6,706 nucleotides of DNA from Thermoplasmata archaeon (lineage in GTDB: Archaea; Thermoplasmatota; Thermoplasmata; Halarchaeoplasmatales; Halarchaeoplasmataceae), in contig JAFDTZ010000112.1 of assembly GCA_019594305.1 (NCBI GenBank), forward strand, positions 1 through 6,706, given 5' to 3'. Below the pieces are notes generated by a model that saw nothing but the letters and a program-made list of their open reading frames with translations, had not been told where the DNA came from and searched no databases. Position 1 is the first letter of the stretch, and every line of letters begins with the position of its first letter. The translations under genes were made by a program, and so were the position numbers. Positions 1 through 4,417 of the stretch are shown here, piece after piece.

Positions 1-725
1 AAAAATTTAGAGAATTTTCTGTGATATTTTTTATGCGACCATCTAATATGCGGATAATAGAAGCATTTTGCTCGGTCCATCGCTTCCTCGAAAAATCCGG
101 AAGTTATCTTTTCGCCGTGGTCGCCTGTTAGAATAACGATGGCGTCCTTGTTTAATTCAAATAGTTTTCCCAGCTTTCGATCTATGCTGGATACGGAGCG
201 TTCGTATAGTGTTCTACCGTACTTTCGCTTGTCCAAATCGCCATCTACGAATCTGGGTTGATGTAGGTCCCAGATATGAAAAAATAATAGAAACGGTTCC
301 TTGAAATATCCGCCTTTGAATTTATCCAATAACTTATCATACCAATCACCGTGTAGATTGTCCCACAATTCCCTTTGCTCGTACTCATCGAAACCTCGGG
401 AAAATCCATGGGCGGGAAATAAAGAACCGGTAACAGAGGCATACGTGTTGTATCCGTTCTCTTTGAATATCTCTCCGATGGTACTCGCCTCTTCCTTGAT
501 CTTAAGATGCATCAGATCCCTTAGACCATGATTAAAGGGATATAATCCGGTAACTATGCTGCCGAAGCATGGTAATGTAGACGTGGATACGGATATCGTA
601 TTATTGTAAAAGGTGCTTTTTTTCCTCAATCTATCAATATTCGGAGTGACTGTGGTCCTTTCTTCGGAGTGTAATACATCCGACCTAAGGCAGTCTACTA
701 CGATGAAAATAACGTTCGGTTTCAC
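1..725 (-). CDS. Sulfatase/alkaline phosphatase-superfamily hydrolase or transferase with Thr nucleophile (3' end cut by window edge)
   Basis: Hand translation of the minus strand from the GTG at 725 gives 241 open codons to the left edge, so the C-terminus is missing. The protein opens KPNVIFIVVDCLRSD, the first strand and metal-binding Asp (D11) of the sulfatase fold. A TLPCFGSIVTG segment (residues 50-60) aligns with the sulfatase signature C/S-x-P-x-R-x3-L-T-G. WDLHQP (152-157) and TGDHGE (200-205) supply the usual further metal ligands. T50 stands where sulfatases carry the Cys/Ser that becomes formylglycine, and F54 replaces the Arg. Thr nucleophiles are known in LtaS and phosphoethanolamine transferases of this superfamily, so a phosphoester substrate is more likely than a sulfate ester (inference). 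No signal peptide or membrane segment precedes the domain, which suggests a cytoplasmic location. GTG is chosen because the conserved strand begins at residue 2 and the next in-frame ATG is residue 72. It is probably translationally coupled to the upstream toroid gene. The fold is confident; the substrate is unknown. Confidence 0.88.
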   Translation of the reverse strand, partial: MKPNVIFIVVDCLRSDVLHSEERTTVTPNIDRLRKKSTFYNNTISVSTSTLPCFGSIVTGLYPFNHGLRDLMHLKIKEEASTIGEIFKENGYNTYASVTGSLFPAHGFSRGFDEYEQRELWDNLHGDWYDKLLDKFKGGYFKEPFLLFFHIWDLHQPRFVDGDLDKRKYGRTLYERSVSSIDRKLGKLFELNKDAIVILTGDHGEKITSGFFEEAMDRAKCFYYPHIRWSHKKYHRKFSKF

Positions 726-1858
726 GATGAACCACCTTCGGTTAAATAAACAGACATAGCATAGCACATCCAAGCTTGCGACCACCGCATGTACGGTATC
801 TTGTTGGTAAAAAACCGATTTTTTTGATAATAGAAATAGTTTTTCTCACTATCCCACATGTTTTCTAAAGTCCACTCGAGGATCTTTTTGTGCCTGTTTC
901 CCTCATAGAAACCCATACGTTCGGCCTCTTTGAATGTGATTATTCCCTGTGCACAGTTATGAATATCTACAGGGAACTCCTTTTCGTTAGAGTAAAGCGG
1001 TCTTCCACCGTCGAACAATGATCCATAGAATTTCAATCCCTTTAATATCGCATCCTGCACTAATTTATTACCGTTTATCTCGTAATATTTCATCAAGGCC
1101 CAAATTACATACCCATTGTGGAAGTTGTCCATTCCGAGATGGGATGTAGGTGAATATATCCACCCTCCGTTAGGCTTCTGTTCGGAAAGGACCCATTCGA
1201 TGAGCTTTTTGCCCTTTTCAATATATTCTTCGTCTCCCAGTTTATTCCCAATTCTAGAAAGCTGATATCCGATCAGAGCGTTGGCGTTCACCACCATCTC
1301 TTCTTCTTCATAGGGTGTATAACTCAAACAGAGATATTTATGGTCTTCAAACAAAACGTTCAGTTCTTTGAGATAAAATTCAGCTATACCTCGAAGTATC
1401 TTTTTTTGCTCTTCGATCAACGGTGATTCCCCGACGAAGAAGGTGACAACAGAACACCCTTCTCCCTGGAGTAAAAAGCTTCTTCGCGACTGCCATGGGA
1501 AGTTATAACCCCAGCAAAGGGTGTTTTCCTGGACTTTACAATTATTTTGTAACCATTTTATTAGTTGATCTCTTTCTTTAAGGTATTTGTCATCACCGAC
1601 ATTACGATACAGATTATCGTATGTGGAGGCAAAAAGAGCTATTCCTTTGGGATTTCTAGTGGGTTCGATATCCATAATGTTCCTTAGATCGACAGGAGAC
1701 CTCTTCAACAACTGTGTAAACATTATACGCAAAGGTCTTTTGTTGAGAGCTAATTTACTTAAAAGTGGGGAACTCAAGGCGTCGAATGGGTCGTATCCCG
1801 CATAGTCTCTTTTCTTTGCCCAAGCAAGAGCCTTGAGCAATGTATCTAGAACATTCAT
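722..1858 (-). CDS. Alpha/alpha-toroid (six-hairpin) protein, VpsJ-like polysaccharide biosynthesis family
   Basis: A complete 378-residue protein with no signal peptide or membrane segment. It has repeated helical hairpins with conserved-looking aromatic motifs: GYDPFDAL (21-28), WGYNFPWQ (116-123), SYTPYEEEEMVVNANAL (179-195), NGGWIYSP (230-237), DNFHNGY (244-250), DIHNCAQG (298-305) and YMRWSQAWM (356-364). From memory of the family, these match proteins filed as polysaccharide biosynthesis protein VpsJ or prenyltransferase/squalene-cyclase-like toroids, sometimes mislabelled delta-aminolevulinic acid dehydratase. They are often found in exopolysaccharide or surface-glycan loci. Such folds usually bind or process a glycan, but the reaction of this family is not known to me. 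It is first in an operon with the sulfatase-superfamily gene; its TGA overlaps that gene's GTG by four bases. The ATG at 1858 follows a TATA-like box by about 28 bases and has no Shine-Dalgarno, so the transcript is probably leaderless. A glycoside hydrolase, lyase or epimerase of the same fold is the main alternative. Confidence 0.75.
   Translation of the reverse strand: MNVLDTLLKALAWAKKRDYAGYDPFDALSSPLLSKLALNKRPLRIMFTQLLKRSPVDLRNIMDIEPTRNPKGIALFASTYDNLYRNVGDDKYLKERDQLIKWLQNNCKVQENTLCWGYNFPWQSRRSFLLQGEGCSVVTFFVGESPLIEEQKKILRGIAEFYLKELNVLFEDHKYLCLSYTPYEEEEMVVNANALIGYQLSRIGNKLGDEEYIEKGKKLIEWVLSEQKPNGGWIYSPTSHLGMDNFHNGYVIWALMKYYEINGNKLVQDAILKGLKFYGSLFDGGRPLYSNEKEFPVDIHNCAQGIITFKEAERMGFYEGNRHKKILEWTLENMWDSEKNYFYYQKNRFFTNKIPYMRWSQAWMCYAMSVYLTEGGSS
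732..737 (-). promoter_or_regulatory. Shine-Dalgarno-like AGGTGG before the GTG start at 725
   Basis: On the minus strand AGGTGG lies six bases before the GTG. It is complementary to the CCUCC-type anti-Shine-Dalgarno end of 16S rRNA and sits inside the last codons of the upstream gene. It supports the GTG start. The other starts in the window lack such a site. Confidence 0.6.
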
Positions 1859-1882
1859 CTGCGGTTTAACTAGTGATATGGT

Positions 1883-1890
1883 TTATTTAA
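1883..1890 (-). promoter_or_regulatory. Archaeal TATA box for the toroid/sulfatase-like operon
   Basis: The minus strand reads TTAAATAA, centred 28.5 bases before the A of the ATG at 1858 and preceded by an A-rich stretch that could serve as a BRE. No Shine-Dalgarno follows. If transcription starts about 25-28 bases from the box, the mRNA would be leaderless. This is inferred from spacing and base content only. Confidence 0.5.
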
Positions 1891-1906
1891 TGCTTTTTGA
1901 AGAGAA

Positions 1907-1917
1907 TTTATTAATAA
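1907..1917 (+). promoter_or_regulatory. Archaeal TATA box for the DUF354 gene
   Basis: TTTATTAATAA is centred about 30 bases before the ATG at 1942, preceded by the purine-rich GAAGAGAA (BRE-like). There is no Shine-Dalgarno before the ATG, so a leaderless transcript is likely. An alternative box, TTTATTTAA at 1882-1890, would give a short leader of roughly 30 bases. Confidence 0.45.
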
Positions 1918-1930
1918 TGGTGAGTATTTT

Positions 1931-1941
1931 GTTTAATAAAC
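1931..1941. repeat. GTTTAATAAAC palindrome abutting the ATG at 1942
   Basis: The five-base arms GTTTA and TAAAC flank a single A, directly before the start codon of the DUF354 gene. Related GTTTA motifs occur at 1864 and 1881 in the same divergent region. It could be an operator placed at the transcription start, but such A/T-rich palindromes also arise by chance. Confidence 0.3.
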
Positions 1942-2943
1942 ATGTCTGAGAAAAGAACGCTTTGGTTCGATCTGACTAATACGTCACACGTACATTTCTT
2001 TCATCCGTTCATAGAAGAGTTAAAGGATGAAAACAACATAATCGTTACAACTAGAGATCTGGCTGAAACCAGAGCGTTACTCAACGGTTTAGATATCGAA
2101 CACGATAATTTCGGTGAATATTCCGGAGATAATAAGTTATTGAAGATCTTCGGGCACTTTTTACGCGGCTTGAATATGCTGCCGTTTCTTAAAGAAGTCA
2201 ATTTTGCTTTCAGCCATGGTTCACCCTCGCCGATAATGATAAAATATATCAAAGATGCAAAACTCATCTCTTCGTACGATAACGAACACGCCATGAGCTA
2301 CGATCTTCTTTCATGGCACAGTGATAACTTCATCGTACCCGAAGTTCTGGGTGAATTATCTAGAAAAAGAGCGAGAAATGGTACGAAAGTATCTACTTAC
2401 CCGGGTTTGAAGGAACAGATATACCTGGCGGACTTTAAACCGGATAGTACGATCAAGGATGCGATACCCTTCGACGATTATTTGGTGTTGAGAGCGGAGG
2501 CCTGGAAGTCGGATTATGTGAAGAACAATGTCGTAAGAGCATTCGATATCGCTAAGAGATTAGTAAAAGAAGGTTACAATATTGTTTTTCTACCGAGATA
2601 CGGTATCGCTCCCGAGTGGATGAATAGTTCGAAAAATGTTTACGTATCTCAACCAGTAAACGGCCCTCAATTGTGTTGGTATTCCGAGGGAGTTTTAACC
2701 GGTTCCGGAACACTTGCCAGAGAAGCGGCGATATTGGGTGTTCCATCTGTATCATTCTATTCAAACGAACCTTTGAAGGTGGATCTTCATCTAGAATCCA
2801 AAGGAATGGTATTGCGTTCCAGAGATGCAGATGAAATAGTTGACTATCTGGAGCATGCAAAAAAGGGAAAGGGGATGCTTAAAGATGCTCACAAAGTACG
2901 GAATTGTATATTGGAGAGAGTTAAGGAAATTGTGTCCAACTAA
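1942..2943 (+). CDS. DUF354 family protein (GT-B-like, related to UDP-GlcNAc 2-epimerase/glycosyltransferases)
   Basis: A 333-residue soluble protein of normal length for DUF354. Family landmarks in order: WFDLTNTSHVHFF (8-20, first strand and His-rich loop), SHGSPSP (91-97), DNEHA (113-117), YPGLKEQIYLADF (153-165) and the glycine-rich GSGTLAREAAILGVPSVSFY (254-273). The last resembles the nucleotide-sugar-binding region of GT-B enzymes. The two-Rossmann layout is shared with UDP-N-acetylglucosamine 2-epimerase (WecB) and GT-B glycosyltransferases, and DUF354 genes are frequent in archaeal surface-glycan loci (family knowledge). The exact reaction is unproven. Here it stands 49 bases upstream of, and on the same strand as, the UDP-ManNAc dehydrogenase, so either an epimerase-like step feeding that enzyme or transfer of a sugar would fit. 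The ATG at 1942 is chosen because the conserved first strand begins at residue 7 and a TATA-like box lies at leaderless spacing. Confidence 0.85.
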   Translation: MSEKRTLWFDLTNTSHVHFFHPFIEELKDENNIIVTTRDLAETRALLNGLDIEHDNFGEYSGDNKLLKIFGHFLRGLNMLPFLKEVNFAFSHGSPSPIMIKYIKDAKLISSYDNEHAMSYDLLSWHSDNFIVPEVLGELSRKRARNGTKVSTYPGLKEQIYLADFKPDSTIKDAIPFDDYLVLRAEAWKSDYVKNNVVRAFDIAKRLVKEGYNIVFLPRYGIAPEWMNSSKNVYVSQPVNGPQLCWYSEGVLTGSGTLAREAAILGVPSVSFYSNEPLKVDLHLESKGMVLRSRDADEIVDYLEHAKKGKGMLKDAHKVRNCILERVKEIVSN

Positions 2944-2960
2944 CAATCGAAACCCCCATT

Positions 2961-2968
2961 TTTAAATA
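2961..2968 (+). promoter_or_regulatory. Archaeal TATA box for the UDP-ManNAc dehydrogenase gene
   Basis: TTTAAATA is centred 28.5 bases before the ATG at 2993, in a 49-base gap with no Shine-Dalgarno. The spacing equals that of the toroid gene. It suggests that the dehydrogenase has its own leaderless promoter, with or without read-through from the DUF354 gene. Confidence 0.55.
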
Positions 2969-2992
2969 CCATATCAACATAATACCATTATC

Positions 2993-4225
2993 ATGCGTAT
3001 ATCTGTTATCGGTCTGGGATACATAGGATTACCCACTGCCGCCATGTTCGCCAATCGCGGTCATCACGTTATAGGTACCGACGTAGATGATAAAAAAGTA
3101 GAAAACGTGAACAAGGGAGTATTCGCCATCGAAGAACCCGGACTTCTAGCATTTCTCAGAGATGCATTCAACACCGGCAACCTCCGGGCCAGCGTAGAAA
3201 TAGAACCTTGTGATGTGTTCATCATCTGCGTACCTACGCCGATAGATGATGGCAATAAACCGGACTTATCATATGTGGAATCCGCTGGTAAAAATATCGC
3301 ATCCGTATTACAAAAAGGAAACCTTGTTATATTGGAATCCACGGTCCCACCGGGCACAACCATCAACCTTTTAAAACCGATCCTAGAAATTAGTGGTTTG
3401 ACCGCTGGAAAGGATTTTGACCTTTGTCACTGTCCTGAAAGAGTGATGCCGGGTCAGATACTCAAGGAGTTGACTGAAAATCGACGTTTAATCGGCGGTA
3501 TTGATACTAAAAGCTCCAAACGTGCGAAAGAACTGTATTCTACCTTCGTGGAGGGAGAGATATACATCGCAGACCCAACGACTGCGGAATTTACCAAACT
3601 CGCTGAAAATACATTCAGAGATGTTAACATAGCATTGGCTAACGAATTGGCCTTGCTCTGCGAAAAACACAATACCGATATATGGAAGGTTAGAGAGATG
3701 GCTAACAATCATCCTCGGGTAGATATACATAAGCCCGGGCCCGGTGTAGGTGGACATTGTCTTCCCGTAGATCCGTGGTTCCTGGTAAACGGCGATTCCG
3801 GTTTGATAACCAAGTGTAGAGAGATAAATGATGGGATGGTAGAGCATGTTGAAGCCACCATAACGGCCAATACGGGACAAAACGGAGTCGTAGCTATACT
3901 CGGTACTGCTTACAAGGCAAACACCGAGGACAAGCGTAATTCGCCTACAATGAAGCTACTAGGATTACTCGACGACTTCGACATCAGGCTTCACGATCCC
4001 TATGTAAAAGAACACCGGAAGAGCATCGACGAAGTGGTTGAAAAAGCGGATACCTTGGTTCTGATGGTAGACCATAGAGATTATATCGACATCGTACCCG
4101 CTGATATATTGAAGCTTATGAAAGGCGATGTGGTCATCGATACGCGTAATTTTTTCGATCCTTCAGAATGGAAAAACGCCGGAGCGAAGTACATACTGTT
4201 GGGTGCTCGGGAACCACAGATATAG
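2993..4225 (+). CDS. wecC: UDP-N-acetyl-D-mannosamine dehydrogenase (UDP-ManNAcA-forming)
   Basis: A complete 410-residue cytosolic member of the UDP-glucose/GDP-mannose dehydrogenase family, normal length. It should oxidise UDP-ManNAc to UDP-ManNAcA with two NAD+, giving a uronic acid donor for surface glycans. The N-terminal Rossmann domain has GLGYIG (7-12) and the acidic strand-end D30. It continues with CVPTPIDD (79-86), ESTVPPGT (115-122) and CPERVMPG (147-154). The central domain carries KLAENTFRD (202-210) and GPGVGGHCLPVDPWFL (249-264), whose C256 is the catalytic thiol. The C-terminal UDP-binding domain has GTAYKANTEDKRNSP (304-318) and LHDPYV (333-338). GVGGHCLPVDPWFL with the CPERVMPG form favours the ManNAc enzyme over UDP-glucose or GDP-mannose dehydrogenases; the closely related UDP-GlcNAc dehydrogenases (WbpA/WbpO type) are the main alternative. 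No UDP-GlcNAc 2-epimerase (wecB) is visible in the window. A TATA box at 2961-2968 suggests its own promoter. Confidence 0.92.
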   Translation: MRISVIGLGYIGLPTAAMFANRGHHVIGTDVDDKKVENVNKGVFAIEEPGLLAFLRDAFNTGNLRASVEIEPCDVFIICVPTPIDDGNKPDLSYVESAGKNIASVLQKGNLVILESTVPPGTTINLLKPILEISGLTAGKDFDLCHCPERVMPGQILKELTENRRLIGGIDTKSSKRAKELYSTFVEGEIYIADPTTAEFTKLAENTFRDVNIALANELALLCEKHNTDIWKVREMANNHPRVDIHKPGPGVGGHCLPVDPWFLVNGDSGLITKCREINDGMVEHVEATITANTGQNGVVAILGTAYKANTEDKRNSPTMKLLGLLDDFDIRLHDPYVKEHRKSIDEVVEKADTLVLMVDHRDYIDIVPADILKLMKGDVVIDTRNFFDPSEWKNAGAKYILLGAREPQI

Positions 4226-4417
4226 AATGATCCTAGAGATAATTTCTTAGATACTCCAAAGTATAATACTCTAGAGTATGATATTCCACTCTAAACCCGA
4301 TTTGTTTAATCATGAAAACGCTGTTTAAGGATGATCGTGTTTATTATGATCGCGATGACACAACGGCTCATTGCCTAATTCTATATTACTTCATAGCAAA
4401 CGATAGTCTCTCCACAC
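4226..4417. other. Convergent intergenic region
   Basis: This 192-base gap lies between the stop of the dehydrogenase and the stop of the vWA protein on the opposite strand. Apart from the paired palindromes near its left end I see no convincing gene, RNA or strong terminator. The only T-rich patch is TTTGTTTAAT near 4301-4310. A 67-codon plus-strand frame starting at 4312 runs into the opposite gene and is not credible. Confidence 0.6.
4251..4279. repeat. Two adjacent 14-base palindromic units, 15-base period
   Basis: ATACTCCAAAGTAT (4251-4264) and ATACTCTAGAGTAT (4266-4279) are separated by one base. The first has five-base inverted arms around CCAA; the second is a perfect palindrome. They share ATACTC and AGTAT, so they look like two copies of one site. 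They lie 26 bases past the dehydrogenase stop in the convergent gap. As RNA hairpins (five A/T-rich pairs, four-base loop, no following T-run) they would be weak, so a binding site for a dimeric protein is favoured over a terminator. Function is unknown. Confidence 0.5.

Noticed and set aside
245..442. Small minus- and plus-strand frames at 245-531
   Set aside because: They overlap the sulfatase-superfamily gene, which reads through the region in another frame with conserved motifs on both sides.
3488..3880. 130-codon minus-strand open frame inside the dehydrogenase
   Set aside because: It is antisense to the catalytic region of a strongly conserved enzyme and shows no family features of its own.
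4251..4279. Reading the paired palindromes as an intrinsic terminator
   Set aside because: The stems would be five mostly A/T pairs with no following T-run on either strand, too weak for a hairpin terminator; archaeal termination usually relies on T-tracts.
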